Assembly: GCF_001522585.2 (NCBI RefSeq)
Contig: NZ_CP013373.1
Coordinates: 310,001 to 374,000 of the forward strand
DNA length: 64,000 nucleotides
DNA from: Burkholderia sp. NRF60-BP8
Lineage (GTDB): Bacteria; Pseudomonadota; Gammaproteobacteria; Burkholderiales; Burkholderiaceae
Direction: 5' to 3'
Under the pieces are notes generated by a model. The model saw nothing but the letters and a program-made list of their open reading frames with translations. It was not told the origin of the DNA and made no database searches. A program made the position numbers and the translations under genes. Positions 40,647 through 50,336 of the stretch are shown one piece after another. Every line of letters begins with the position of its first letter. The first letter of the stretch is position 1.

Positions 40647-43040
40647 TCAGTGGCCGCGGAACAGGTTCATGATGTCCTGCTTTTCCTGTTCGTCGACGTG
40701 CGGTACGGCCTCGTCGACGTTCTGGGCGGCCGGCGCCTGCGGCACGCCGACCGTCGACACGAAGCCGTGACCCGGCGTGAACTCGGTGAAGTACAGCTCG
40801 CCGCCGAGCGATTCGACGCCGTCGGGCGCCGTCGGCTTGAACTCGGGCACGCCCTTGAGCGCCGCACCCATGTAGTCGATCCAGACCGGCAGCGACAGGC
40901 CGCCGCCGGTTTCGCGATCGCCGAGGCTGCGCGGATTGTCGTAGCCGATCCACGCGATCGCGGCGAGCGTGTGCTGGTAGCCGGCGAACCACGCGTCGTG
41001 CGAGTCGTTCGTCGTGCCGGTCTTGCCCGCGAGGTCGGTGCGCTTCAGCACGTTGGTCCGCGCGCCCGTGCCGCGCTGCGCGACGCTCTGCAGCAGGCTG
41101 TTCATCACGTAGGCGTTGCGCGCGTCGATCGCGCGCGGCGCGTTCTGCTCGGCGACGAGCGGCTGCGCGCGCGCGACGATCGCGCCGTTCGGATCGGTGA
41201 CTTCGGCGATCAGGTACGGATTGATGCGGTAGCCGCCGTTCGCGAAGACCGAATACGCACCCGCCATCTGCAGCGGCGTGACCTGGCCGGCGCCGAGTGC
41301 CATCGGCAGATAGGCGGGATGGCGCTCGGCGTCGAAGCCGAAGCGCGTGATGTATTGCTGCGCGTATTTCGTGCCGATGTGGTTCAGGATCCGGATCGAC
41401 ACGAGGTTGCGCGAGCGCTGTAGCGCGGTGCGCATCGACATAGGGCCCTCGAAGCCGCCGCCGTAGTTCTTCGGCTCCCACGGCTGGCCGCCGGTTTCCG
41501 CGGCGCTGAAATACAGCGGGCCGTCGTTGATCACGGTGGCCGGCCCGAGGCCCTTGTCGAGCGATGCCGAGTAGATGAACGGCTTGAACGACGAACCCGG
41601 CTGCCGCCACGCCTGCGTGACGTGGTTGAACTTGTTCTTGTTGTAGTCGAAGCCGCCGACGAGCGAGCGGATCGCGCCGTCCTGCGGGACGATCGACAGG
41701 AACGCGCCTTCGACCTGCGGCAACTGCGTGATCGACCATTTGCCGGCGTCGTTCTTCACGACGCGGACGATCGCGCCGGGGCGGATGCGGCGGTTCGGCT
41801 GCGCGTTGGCGGACAGCGCGCCCGACGCGAAGCGCAGGTTGTCGCCCTCGATCGTCGCCGTGCTGCCGTCGATGAACGCAATCGTGATCTGGCGCGGGCT
41901 CGCGGCCGTCACGACCGCGGCGATCAGCTCGCCGTTGTCGGGGTGCTCGAGCAGCGCGTCGTCGATCGCCTGTTCGCGATCGTCGGCACCGGCCGGCAGC
42001 TCGATGAAGCCCTCCGGCCCGCGATAGCCGTGGCGGCGCTCGTAATCCATGATGCCCTTGCGCAGCGCGGTGTACGCGACCTGCTGGTCCGCGGAATCGA
42101 TCGTCGTGACGACGTTGAAGCCGCGCGTGTAGGTTTCCTCGCGATACTGCGCGTACATCATCTGTCTGACCATTTCGGCGACGTACTCGGCATGCACGCT
42201 GAAATCGCGGCCCGGCCCCTTGACGACGAGCGGTTGCGCGGCGGCTTCGTCGTACTGTTCGCGCGTGATGAAGTTCAGCTCGAGCATCCGCTGCAGGATG
42301 TATTCCTGACGCACCTTCGCGCGCTTCGGATTGACGACCGGGTTGTACGCGGACGGCGCCTTCGGCAGCCCAGCGAGCATCGCGGCTTCCGCGAGCGTGA
42401 TGTCCTTCAGGTCCTTGCCGAAATAGACCCGCGCGGCGCTCGCGAAGCCGTACGCGCGCTGGCCGAGATAGATCTGATTCATGTAGACCTCTAGAATCTG
42501 ATCCTTCGTCAGCGCGCGCTCGATCCGGTACGCGAGCAGCATCTCGTAGATCTTGCGCGTGTAGGTTTTCTCGCTCGACAGGAAGAAGTTGCGCGCGACC
42601 TGCATCGTGATCGTGCTCGCGCCTTGCGACGCGTGGCCGTTCGTCAGCGCGACGAAGCCGGCGCGGATGATGCCGGTGAGATCGACGCCGCCGTGATCGT
42701 AGAAGCGCGCGTCCTCGATCGCGAGGATCGCCTTCTTCAGCGAGTCGGGCACGTCCTTGAAATGGACGACGTCGCGGCGCTCCTCGCCGAATTCGCCGAT
42801 CAGCACGTGATCCGACGTATAGATGCGCAGCGGCACCTTCGGCCGATAGTCGGTCAGCGCGTCGAGCGACGGCATGTTCGGCCATGCCACGACGAGCGCG
42901 TAGCCGAGCACGAGGCCGCCGGCCACGACGAGGGCCACGCACATCGCGGCGAAGCCGAGCAGGACTTTTTGCCACCAGGGTCGCTTCTTCGGCTCCGGGG
43001 CGGGAGGCGGGGACGTAGGAGTCGTGGATTGCATAGGCAT
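40647..43040 (-). CDS. mrcA: Penicillin-binding protein 1A (bifunctional glycosyltransferase/transpeptidase)
   Basis: A 797-residue class A PBP that polymerises and cross-links peptidoglycan. A cytoplasmic Pro-rich start is followed by one membrane anchor (about residues 26-52). The GT51 domain shows the catalytic glutamate E109 in EDARFYDHGG, then GASTITMQVARN and RKIYEMLLAYRIE. The transpeptidase has SSFK (catalytic S483, K486), SRN and KTGTT. The position usually Gln in GASTITQQ is Met here. Its 3' end faces the split terminator, so transcription may now run into the IS. Adjacent divergent pilM is the usual ponA-pilM arrangement. Confidence 0.96.
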   Translation of the reverse strand: MPMQSTTPTSPPPAPEPKKRPWWQKVLLGFAAMCVALVVAGGLVLGYALVVAWPNMPSLDALTDYRPKVPLRIYTSDHVLIGEFGEERRDVVHFKDVPDSLKKAILAIEDARFYDHGGVDLTGIIRAGFVALTNGHASQGASTITMQVARNFFLSSEKTYTRKIYEMLLAYRIERALTKDQILEVYMNQIYLGQRAYGFASAARVYFGKDLKDITLAEAAMLAGLPKAPSAYNPVVNPKRAKVRQEYILQRMLELNFITREQYDEAAAQPLVVKGPGRDFSVHAEYVAEMVRQMMYAQYREETYTRGFNVVTTIDSADQQVAYTALRKGIMDYERRHGYRGPEGFIELPAGADDREQAIDDALLEHPDNGELIAAVVTAASPRQITIAFIDGSTATIEGDNLRFASGALSANAQPNRRIRPGAIVRVVKNDAGKWSITQLPQVEGAFLSIVPQDGAIRSLVGGFDYNKNKFNHVTQAWRQPGSSFKPFIYSASLDKGLGPATVINDGPLYFSAAETGGQPWEPKNYGGGFEGPMSMRTALQRSRNLVSIRILNHIGTKYAQQYITRFGFDAERHPAYLPMALGAGQVTPLQMAGAYSVFANGGYRINPYLIAEVTDPNGAIVARAQPLVAEQNAPRAIDARNAYVMNSLLQSVAQRGTGARTNVLKRTDLAGKTGTTNDSHDAWFAGYQHTLAAIAWIGYDNPRSLGDRETGGGLSLPVWIDYMGAALKGVPEFKPTAPDGVESLGGELYFTEFTPGHGFVSTVGVPQAPAAQNVDEAVPHVDEQEKQDIMNLFRGH

Positions 43041-43059
43041 ACCGGAAAACAGTCCCGCG

Positions 43060-43065
43060 ATTATA
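43060..43065 (-). promoter_or_regulatory. -10 element of mrcA
   Basis: On the minus strand TATAAT followed directly by CGCGGGAC, 20 bases upstream of the mrcA ATG. The -35 is poorly defined. The rest of the 220-base mrcA-pilM gap is GC-rich, with no other signal identified. Confidence 0.5.
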
Positions 43066-43260
43066 GCTGCCCGGTAAGACCGGTCCTGACGCGGGGGCCG
43101 CCCGTCGGAAAGCCGCGGGTCGGCGTGCCGTCAGCATAGTCCGGGCGCGGCCGCCACGAGCGGATACTGGCCGTCTGGCCGACTGTCGGCCGCACGCGTC
43201 GCTTTGCAGAATCAGGTCTCGGAAACGCGGCGTGGGCCGCGACGATCTCGGGAGGCTGGG

Positions 43261-44184
43261 ATGGCAGGACGATGGGTGGCGCGGTTTGCACCGGGCAGGC
43301 ATCGGTCGACGGGAATCGACGTCGGTGCGCACGAAGTGAGGGTGGCCGTGCTGAGCCGGCGCGGCCGGGACGCGGACGTGCGCGTCGAGGGGCTCGAGCG
43401 TGAACCGGTCGGGTTGGCGGACGGGCCGGAAGACGCGCGCTGGGCGGCGGTCGCGCGGTCGCTGGCGGCAGCCGTGGCGCGGCTGTCGGCGTCCGATGTG
43501 CGGTGCGACGCGCACGGCGTGATGGCGCTGCACGACGACGAGATGCGCACCGCGACGCTCGATCTGGCCGGGCGCGGCGACATCCCGGATGCCGCGCGGC
43601 AGGCGGCCGAGCGCATCTCGGGGCTGGCGCCGGACAGTCTCGCGTTCGACTGGCGGCACTACGGCGGCGCGCGGTCCGGCGAGATCGCGGTGGCGGTGGC
43701 GCCGCTGGCACTGCTCGAGCGGCGGATCGACGTGGCCGCCCAGGCCGGTATCGACCTGACGGTGATCGACGGCGAGTCGGCCGCCGTGCTGCGCGCGCTG
43801 CGCTATGCCGCGCAGTTCGAACTCGACGCGCAGGGCGCCTACGCGGCGCTCTGGTTCGGCGACACGGGCGTGCGCGGCTGGCGAATCGAGGGCCCGTCGA
43901 CCACCCCTGCGCTCGCGCTGTCCGGCACGTTGCCGGAGGCACTTCCCGATGCGTTGCGCCGACGTGTGTTCGGGGCCGTGCGTTGCGTACTCGTTGCCGG
44001 GGACGAGCGATCTATCGCCCGCTTCGATACGTCCGTCGCCGAGATTGGCGACGTGCTCGGCACGGCGGCGGTCCCGTTCGACTGTGCGGGCTGGGATGGC
44101 CAGCCGTGCGCGCGCGCCGGCATGCCGGGCGGCCCGGCGTTTGCCGTCGCAGTCGGGTTGGCGTTGCGCGGGGTGTGGGAATGA
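43261..44184 (+). CDS. pilM: Type IV pilus inner-membrane platform protein PilM (HofM-like)
   Basis: A 307-residue actin-like protein of the cytoplasmic face of the type IV pilus machine, expected to bind the PilN N-terminus. The ASKHA-type first strand appears as STGIDVGAHEVRVAVLSRRG, and later nucleotide-fold elements such as DLTVIDGESAAVLRALRYA and AALWFGDTG are seen. It is shorter and more divergent than P. aeruginosa PilM (about 354 residues). GGAGG six bases upstream sets the ATG at 43261. Divergent from mrcA; its stop overlaps the next gene by four bases. Confidence 0.85.
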   Translation: MAGRWVARFAPGRHRSTGIDVGAHEVRVAVLSRRGRDADVRVEGLEREPVGLADGPEDARWAAVARSLAAAVARLSASDVRCDAHGVMALHDDEMRTATLDLAGRGDIPDAARQAAERISGLAPDSLAFDWRHYGGARSGEIAVAVAPLALLERRIDVAAQAGIDLTVIDGESAAVLRALRYAAQFELDAQGAYAALWFGDTGVRGWRIEGPSTTPALALSGTLPEALPDALRRRVFGAVRCVLVAGDERSIARFDTSVAEIGDVLGTAAVPFDCAGWDGQPCARAGMPGGPAFAVAVGLALRGVWE

Positions 44185-44837
44185 CGGCCGATCACGTGGC
44201 GGCGAACGGAGGCGGGGCGGTGGCGGCCGAGCAGGCGGGACGGGCGATATTCGGCGACTTCAACCTGCTGCCGTACCGCGAACGATTGGCGCAGGCCTTA
44301 CGGCGCCGTCGGGCCGCGCAGTGCGGTGTGGCGATCCTGCTCGGCATGCTCGGCGCCGGCCTGTGGACGGGTGCCGCCGTGTTGTCGCGGTGGCGAGTGG
44401 ACGCCGAGCGCGCCGGCGTGGAGGCGCGGCTGCGGCAGTTGCAGCCGCAAGTGGCCGTTGCGACGCGCGCCGCCCATGCCGCCGCCGCCATCGCGCAGCG
44501 CGAAGCGCAGGCGGCTGCGCTGGCTGCGCCTTACCGGCGCGTGGCAGGGTTGCTGGCGACCCTGAAGCAAGTGCGCGCCGATCATGTCCGGCTCGACGCA
44601 CTGCGCATGACGACGACCGGCGCCGTGCTCGACGCGCGCGCCGCGAGTTACCGGGCGGCTGCGCGGTGGCTCGCCGCGATGGCGCGCGAGCAGCGCGACT
44701 GGCGGATCGATATCGAGACGTTGAAGCCTGCGTCGGATGCGCCGGCTTCCGCGGCCGGGATGCCGTTCCTTTTCTCGGTGCAGTTGCGCTGGCACGACGC
44801 GATGTCGTCGCGGACGGTGTCGGGAGGTGGCGCATGA
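44181..44837 (+). CDS. pilN: Type IV pilus alignment-complex protein PilN-like
   Basis: A 218-residue bitopic inner-membrane protein. The conserved cytoplasmic FNLLPYRE motif, which inserts into PilM, is present (GDFNLLPYRERLAQALRRRR). A single transmembrane helix follows (AQCGVAILLGMLGAGLWTGAAVL), then a coiled-coil region and a periplasmic ferredoxin-like domain. ATGA overlaps on both sides couple it to pilM and the next gene. Confidence 0.87.
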   Translation: MTADHVAANGGGAVAAEQAGRAIFGDFNLLPYRERLAQALRRRRAAQCGVAILLGMLGAGLWTGAAVLSRWRVDAERAGVEARLRQLQPQVAVATRAAHAAAAIAQREAQAAALAAPYRRVAGLLATLKQVRADHVRLDALRMTTTGAVLDARAASYRAAARWLAAMAREQRDWRIDIETLKPASDAPASAAGMPFLFSVQLRWHDAMSSRTVSGGGA

Positions 44838-45700
44838 CGGCGCTCGTGCATCGGCCGGCGCTGCACGCAGGCGCCGGGGTGGGCCGCATGCCGCGCGTGT
44901 CGCCGGCGGCCGTGCACGTCGCGGGTTGCGTGCTGGCATTCGTTGCCGTGTCGGCCGGCGGCATTCATCTGGCGAATACGGCCGACTGGAGCGGGCTGGC
45001 ACACGGTCGCGCGTTGCTCGCCGCAGCGCAGGCGCGTGAGGCCGACGCGCAACGCGTGCTTGCTTCCGCCGGACAACGGCGTGACGGGCATCGTGCGTCG
45101 ACACGCGACGATCGGTTGCCGGATGCGCCGGAATGGGCCGAGTTGATGCTGGAGCTGGCCGATGTCGCTGCATCGAGCGGGCTGCAGGGTGTGTCGATCG
45201 AACCGCAGCGCGCCGATGGCGCGGCACCGGACGGCCGGCGCACCGTGCGCATCGTCGCGGATGGCGGCTTTGGCGCGCTCGTGCATATGGTCGGCGGGCT
45301 GGCGCGCTTGCCGGTGTTGGCCGTACCGTCGGCGCTGCGTATCGAGCGTGGCATGTCGGCGGTGCTGGTGGATATGTCCGTCGACGTGTTTCCGGCGCTG
45401 CCGGCAGCCACCGCCGCGGCGGCCGACACGCCGGTTCGTGCCGCTGCGTCCGACGCCGATCCGTTCGGCGAGGCTGGCCCGACCGAAGCGGCGGGGCGCG
45501 CAGCTCGTCTTGCCGGCACGATTCGCGATGCGCGTACCGGTCTCGCGTTGTTCGACGACGGCGACGGCGCGTTCACGGCCGTCGCGCCCGGCGAGGTGCT
45601 GGGGGCCGCGCGCGTGGTGCGCGTCGATCGCGCTGCCGTGACGCTTGCGACGGCGGACGGATCGCAGCGGCTCGTCCTGGACGACGGAGGCCGGCCATGA
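44834..45700 (+). CDS. PilO-PilP-like fusion protein of the type IV pilus alignment complex
   Basis: A 288-residue protein. The N-terminal part resembles PilO: one membrane helix (AAVHVAGCVLAFVAVSAGGIH), an Ala-rich coiled coil, and a domain with VAASSGLQGVSIEPQ and FGALVHMVGGLARLPVLAVPS. After a linker near residues 195-215, the last about 70 residues resemble the beta-domain of PilP (LAGTIRDARTGLALFDDG, VAPGEVLGAARVVRVDRAAVTL). PilP is normally a separate lipoprotein; here no lipobox exists and the domain would be tethered by the PilO helix. It occupies the place of pilO and pilP between pilN and pilQ. The fusion is inferred by pattern and position. Confidence 0.72.
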   Translation: MTALVHRPALHAGAGVGRMPRVSPAAVHVAGCVLAFVAVSAGGIHLANTADWSGLAHGRALLAAAQAREADAQRVLASAGQRRDGHRASTRDDRLPDAPEWAELMLELADVAASSGLQGVSIEPQRADGAAPDGRRTVRIVADGGFGALVHMVGGLARLPVLAVPSALRIERGMSAVLVDMSVDVFPALPAATAAAADTPVRAAASDADPFGEAGPTEAAGRAARLAGTIRDARTGLALFDDGDGAFTAVAPGEVLGAARVVRVDRAAVTLATADGSQRLVLDDGGRP

Positions 45701-47328
45701 CGAAACACGGCTGTTGGGTGTTTGTCGTCTGGGCCGGCATGACGACGGCTGATGCAAGCACGTCGTTGCCGCCGCTGCCGGCGGTCTGGCCAGCCGGGTC
45801 GACGGAGGTATCGGTGCCGGGCCTGTCGCAGCCGTTGCGCGTGGCTGACGGCGTGGACGGCGCGGTAGCGGACGACGCCGGCCCGTCGCCGTTCGATCAG
45901 GCGGCGCGTGCGGCGCGGCAGACGGAAACCGCCGCACCGCTCCCCACGCTGGAGGGGCCGCCGATCCCGCTGGCGCCACCGGCCCGAATGAGCGACCCCG
46001 CGGCGCGGCAACCCGGCGATGCAGACGACGCGCGGCGGATCTCGCTGAATCTGCAGGGCGCCGGCCTCGCGGCTGCGTTCGACGCGATCGCGCGGTTCAC
46101 GGGGCTCAATATCGTCGTCGGCGAGCAGGTGCGCGGCACGGTGACGTTACGTCTGAACAACGTCCGCTGGCGCGAAGCGTTCGACACGCTGCTCGACACG
46201 CACGGGCTCGCGATGTCCCGGCGCGGCAACGTGATCTGGGTCACGCCGGCAACCGAACTGGCTGCGCGCGAACGCGAGCGCTTCGAAATGCATGCGCGGG
46301 CCGCCGATCTGGAGCCGCTCGCGAGCCGTACGTTCGCGCTGCACTATCCGCGCGCGCAGGACGTGCAACGGCTGCTGGCCGGCGCGACCGGCCAGCGCCT
46401 GCTGTCGAAGCGCGGCGCCGCGGCGGCCGATCCGCGCACGAACCTGCTGTTCGTGACCGATCTCGCGCCGCGCCTCGCTCAGATCGCGGGCCTGATCGAC
46501 GCGATCGACCGGCCGTCGCGGCAGGTCCGCATCGAGGCCCGCATCGTCGAGGGCGAGCAGGGTTTCTCGCGCAACCTTGGCGCGCGCGTCGCGCTGCGTG
46601 CGCAGGCGCGGCCGTCGTCGGCCGAGGGTGCGTCGTTCACGGCGGACGCGCGCAACGCGCTGGATCTCGCCGCGCGGCCGCTCGGCGGTTTCGACGCGGC
46701 GACCGCCGGCTTCACGCTGTTCGCCGCGCCGCTCAGCCGCGTACTCGACATCGAACTGAGTGCGCTAGAGGCACAGGGTCGGGGCCAGATCGTTTCGCGT
46801 CCGCGGGTGGTGACGGCGGACCGCGTCAAGGCCATCGTCGAACAGGGCTCCGAGCTGCCGTACCAGGCGAAGGTCGGCAATGGCATGAGCGGCGTGCAGT
46901 TCCGTCGCGCGACGCTCAAGCTGGAGGTCGAGCCGCAGATCACGCCGGACGGGCGCGTGGTGCTCGATCTCGACGTGACCAAGGACAGCGTCGGCGAGCC
47001 GACCGCGGCCGGCCCCGCCATCCATACGAAGCACGTGCAGACGCGCGTCGAGGTCGAGAATGGCGGGACGGTCGCGATCGGCGGCATCTATGAACAACTG
47101 AACCGGAACGATGTGACGCGCGTGCCGCTCTTGGGCAAAATACCGTTTCTGGGCGCGCTTTTCCGGCACCGCGCGCAGCGTGACCAGCGCAACGAACTGG
47201 TCGTCTTCATCACGCCGACCGTCGTCGACGCGCGTTGCGGCGCATCCGACATGGGTGACGTGGACGCCGAGAAAACGGGGCCGGAAGCCGCCGGCGCAGG
47301 CTCGACAAGGCAGCCGCTTTGCCAGTAA
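45697..47328 (+). CDS. pilQ: Type IV pilus secretin PilQ
   Basis: A 543-residue outer-membrane secretin through which the pilus passes. It has an STN/N0 domain ([27 protein letters not shown]), an N1 domain ([16 protein letters not shown]) and the secretin barrel with its signature [15 protein letters not shown]. The about 700-residue P. aeruginosa homologue carries N-terminal AMIN domains that are lacking here; instead there is a Pro/Ala-rich stretch. The predicted signal peptide ([20 protein letters not shown]) is short. Overlaps the upstream gene by four bases; aroK follows, a conserved pilQ-aroK linkage. Confidence 0.92.
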   Translation: MTKHGCWVFVVWAGMTTADASTSLPPLPAVWPAGSTEVSVPGLSQPLRVADGVDGAVADDAGPSPFDQAARAARQTETAAPLPTLEGPPIPLAPPARMSDPAARQPGDADDARRISLNLQGAGLAAAFDAIARFTGLNIVVGEQVRGTVTLRLNNVRWREAFDTLLDTHGLAMSRRGNVIWVTPATELAARERERFEMHARAADLEPLASRTFALHYPRAQDVQRLLAGATGQRLLSKRGAAAADPRTNLLFVTDLAPRLAQIAGLIDAIDRPSRQVRIEARIVEGEQGFSRNLGARVALRAQARPSSAEGASFTADARNALDLAARPLGGFDAATAGFTLFAAPLSRVLDIELSALEAQGRGQIVSRPRVVTADRVKAIVEQGSELPYQAKVGNGMSGVQFRRATLKLEVEPQITPDGRVVLDLDVTKDSVGEPTAAGPAIHTKHVQTRVEVENGGTVAIGGIYEQLNRNDVTRVPLLGKIPFLGALFRHRAQRDQRNELVVFITPTVVDARCGASDMGDVDAEKTGPEAAGAGSTRQPLCQ

Positions 47329-47368
47329 GCTGCGCCACACACCAGCAAGATTGAAGCAGAGGAAGCCG

Positions 47369-47923
47369 TTGCAAGCGCGGGACCCACATGCAAACGTATT
47401 TTTCGTCGGCCTTATGGGAGCGGGTAAGACCACCGTGGGCCGTGCGGTCGCGCGTCGTCTCGACAGGACGTTCTTCGACTCCGACCACGAAATCGAGGCC
47501 CGTACGGGCGCGCGCATTCCGGTGATCTTCGAGCTGGAGGGCGAGGCCGGGTTTCGCGATCGCGAAACGCAGGTCATCGCCGATCTCGCACAGCGCGAGA
47601 ACATCGTGCTCGCGACGGGCGGCGGCGCGGTGCTGCGTCCGGAAAATCGCGTCAGCCTGAAATCCAACGGCATCGTCGTCTACCTGCGCGCCAATCCGCA
47701 CGATCTGTGGCTGCGCACGCGCAAGGACAAGAACCGCCCGCTATTGCAGACGGAAGATCCGAAGGGGCGTCTCGAAGCGTTGTACGAAGTGCGCGACCCG
47801 CTGTACCGCGAATGCGCGGATTTCGTCATCGAGACCGGCCGTCCGTCGGTCAACGGTCTCGTCAACATGGTGCTGATGCAACTCGAACTGGCCGGCGTGA
47901 TCGCCAAGCCGCTACAAGCATGA
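47369..47923 (+). CDS. aroK: Shikimate kinase
   Basis: A 184-residue P-loop kinase that phosphorylates shikimate in the chorismate pathway. Walker A is GLMGAGKTT with K20; the shikimate-binding DSDHEIE and GGGAVL motifs are present, and KNRPLL lies in the LID region. Start is TTG at 47369, with AGGAA five bases upstream; no ATG is available in frame before the P-loop. A TTG at 47351 is a less likely alternative. Coupled to aroB by an ATGA overlap. Confidence 0.93.
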   Translation: MQARDPHANVFFVGLMGAGKTTVGRAVARRLDRTFFDSDHEIEARTGARIPVIFELEGEAGFRDRETQVIADLAQRENIVLATGGGAVLRPENRVSLKSNGIVVYLRANPHDLWLRTRKDKNRPLLQTEDPKGRLEALYEVRDPLYRECADFVIETGRPSVNGLVNMVLMQLELAGVIAKPLQA

Positions 47924-48999
47924 TTACTGTCAACGTCGATCTGGGCGACCGCGCCTATCCGATTCATATTGGCGCCGGCCTGATCGGCCGCACCGAGCTG
48001 TTCGCTCCGTACATCAACGGTTCGTCCGTCACGATCGTCACGAACACGACGGTCGATCCGCTCTATGGCGACGCGCTGCGCGCGGCGCTCGCGCCGCTCG
48101 GCAAGCGCGTGTCGACGGTCGTGCTGCCGGACGGGGAGGCGTACAAGAACTGGGAAACGCTGAACCTGATCTTCGACGGCCTGCTCACCGATCACGCGGA
48201 TCGCAAGACGACGCTCGTCGCGCTCGGCGGCGGCGTGGTCGGCGACATGACGGGCTTTGCCGCCGCGTGCTACATGCGCGGCGTGCCGTTCATCCAGGTG
48301 CCGACGACGCTGCTGTCGCAGGTCGATTCGTCGGTCGGCGGCAAGACGGGCATCAATCACCCGCTCGGCAAGAACATGATCGGCGCGTTCTACCAGCCGC
48401 AGGCCGTGATCGCGGACATCGGCGCGCTGACGACGCTGCCCGATCGCGAACTGGCGGCGGGCGTCGCCGAAGTCATCAAGACGGGCGCGATCGCCGATGC
48501 CGAGTTCTTCGACTGGATCGAGGCGAACGTCGGTGCGCTGAACCGTCGCGAGCCGGCTGCACTCGCGCATGCGGTGAAGCGTTCGTGCGAGATCAAGGCG
48601 AGCGTCGTCGCGGCCGACGAGCGCGAAGGCGGCCTGCGCGCGATCCTGAATTTCGGCCACACGTTCGGCCATGCGATCGAAGCCGGGCTCGGCTACGGCG
48701 AATGGCTGCACGGCGAGGCGGTCGGCTGCGGGATGGTGATGGCGGGCGACCTGTCGGTGCGGCTCGGTCTCTTCGACGAAGCGTCGCGGCAGCGCCTCGA
48801 TGCGGTGATCGCGGCCGCGCATCTGCCGACCCGCGGGCCCGCGCTCGGCGACGCGCGCTACATGGATCTGATGCGCGTCGACAAGAAGGCCGAGGCCGGC
48901 GCGATCAAGTTCATCCTGCTGAAGCGATTCGGCGATACGCTGATCACGCAGGCGCCGGACGAAGCGGTATTCGCTACACTGGCGCAGACGACCCACTAA
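47920..48999 (+). CDS. aroB: 3-dehydroquinate synthase
   Basis: A 359-residue NAD- and metal-dependent enzyme that makes 3-dehydroquinate, the second step of the shikimate pathway. NAD-binding [14 protein letters not shown], the catalytic region [18 protein letters not shown], and metal-ligand histidines in [13 protein letters not shown] and WLHGEAV are all present. The start overlaps the aroK stop by four bases. The aroK-aroB-dgt order is typical of Burkholderia. Confidence 0.97.
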   Translation: MITVNVDLGDRAYPIHIGAGLIGRTELFAPYINGSSVTIVTNTTVDPLYGDALRAALAPLGKRVSTVVLPDGEAYKNWETLNLIFDGLLTDHADRKTTLVALGGGVVGDMTGFAAACYMRGVPFIQVPTTLLSQVDSSVGGKTGINHPLGKNMIGAFYQPQAVIADIGALTTLPDRELAAGVAEVIKTGAIADAEFFDWIEANVGALNRREPAALAHAVKRSCEIKASVVAADEREGGLRAILNFGHTFGHAIEAGLGYGEWLHGEAVGCGMVMAGDLSVRLGLFDEASRQRLDAVIAAAHLPTRGPALGDARYMDLMRVDKKAEAGAIKFILLKRFGDTLITQAPDEAVFATLAQTTH

Positions 49000-49039
49000 C
49001 GGCGGCGCGGATGTGCCGGCGCCCTGACATGGAGGAGAC

Positions 49040-50248
49040 GTGAGCGAGACATCCAGCCGCACACTGCCCGAAGCCGGCCGCGCATCCGCCGCGCCGGTGG
49101 CCGAGCCGCCGACGCTGGCGGCGCTGGAAGCCCATCTCGCTCCGTATGCCGCGCACGCGTCGCAGTCGCGCGGCCGCCGCCATCCGGAAACCCCGCCGGC
49201 GGCGCGCACCGAATTCCAGCGCGATCGCGACCGCATCGTCCATTCGACCGCGTTTCGCCGGCTCGAATACAAGACGCAGGTCTTCGTCAATCACGAAGGC
49301 GACCTGTTCCGCACACGCCTCACGCACAGCCTCGAAGTGGCGCAGATCGCGCGCTCGGTCGCACGCAACCTGCGCCTGAACGAGGATCTCGTCGAAGCGA
49401 TCTCGCTCGCGCACGATCTCGGCCATACGCCGTTCGGCCATGCCGGGCAGGACGCGCTGAATGCGTGCATGCGCGAGCACGGCGGCTTCGAGCACAACCT
49501 GCAAAGCCTCGCCGTGGTCGACGAGCTCGAGGAGCACTACGGCGCGTTCAACGGATTGAACCTGTGCTTCGAGACGCGCGAAGGCATCCTGAAGCACTGC
49601 TCGCGCGAGAACGCGCGCAAGCTCGGCGCGCTCGGCGAGCGCTTCCTGCAGGGCCGCCAGCCGTCGCTCGAAGCGCAGCTCGCGAACATCGCCGATGAAA
49701 TCGCGTACAACAACCACGACGTCGACGACGGCCTGCGCTCCGGCCTGATCACGATCGAGCAACTCGCGGAAGTCGAGCTGTGGCAGCGTCACTACGAAGC
49801 GGCGCTCGCCGAATTCCCGCATCTCGAAGGCCGCCGTCTCGTGCACGAGACGGTGCGCCGCATCATCAACACGCTGATCGTCGACCTGATCGACGAGACG
49901 ACGCGCAATCTCGTGCGCGTCGCGCCCGCGTCGCTCGACGACGTGCGCGACGCCCCGCCGCTCGTGTCGCACAGCCCCGAGGTCGCCGCGCAGGCAGCGG
50001 CCCTCAAGCGCTTCCTCTTCAAGAACCTGTATCGCCACTACAAGGTGATGCGCATGGCGAGCAAGGCGCAGCGCGTGGTCACGGGCTTGTTCGACGCGTT
50101 CATCGACGATCCGCGCCTGCTGCCGCCGCCGTACCAGTCCGACGACGCGGCGCAGCAGCCGCGTCTCGTCGCGCACTACATCGCCGGCATGACCGACCGC
50201 TTCGCGCTGAAGGAATACCAGCGCCTGTTCGTCATCAACGACAACTGA
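49040..50248 (+). CDS. dgt: Deoxyguanosinetriphosphate triphosphohydrolase-like protein
   Basis: A 402-residue HD-superfamily dNTPase that would hydrolyse dNTPs to nucleoside and tripolyphosphate. HD motifs appear as [36 protein letters not shown] and [14 protein letters not shown]. The start is GTG, preceded by GGAGGAGAC. It follows aroB by 40 bases. Its length fits the dgt-like type 2 family rather than the longer E. coli Dgt (505 residues), so substrate preference is uncertain. Confidence 0.92.
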   Translation: MSETSSRTLPEAGRASAAPVAEPPTLAALEAHLAPYAAHASQSRGRRHPETPPAARTEFQRDRDRIVHSTAFRRLEYKTQVFVNHEGDLFRTRLTHSLEVAQIARSVARNLRLNEDLVEAISLAHDLGHTPFGHAGQDALNACMREHGGFEHNLQSLAVVDELEEHYGAFNGLNLCFETREGILKHCSRENARKLGALGERFLQGRQPSLEAQLANIADEIAYNNHDVDDGLRSGLITIEQLAEVELWQRHYEAALAEFPHLEGRRLVHETVRRIINTLIVDLIDETTRNLVRVAPASLDDVRDAPPLVSHSPEVAAQAAALKRFLFKNLYRHYKVMRMASKAQRVVTGLFDAFIDDPRLLPPPYQSDDAAQQPRLVAHYIAGMTDRFALKEYQRLFVINDN

Positions 50249-50266
50249 CTGTCACAAACGATCACT
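50249..50266 (+). promoter_or_regulatory. Candidate PHO box upstream of ugpB
   Basis: CTGTCAC followed 11 bases on by GATCACT, spaced as the two half-sites of a PHO box (consensus CTGTCAT repeated every 11 bases). The first half-site matches at 6 of 7 positions, the second only in part. It starts directly after the dgt stop, 88 bases before ugpB. ugp operons are PhoB-regulated in E. coli. Confidence 0.45.
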
Positions 50267-50336
50267 AGACTTCGCCGGTTCAATGGCGACGGGAATGTTG
50301 CACACGCTGTTGGTAACGTTTTCATAGGAGAGGTCG

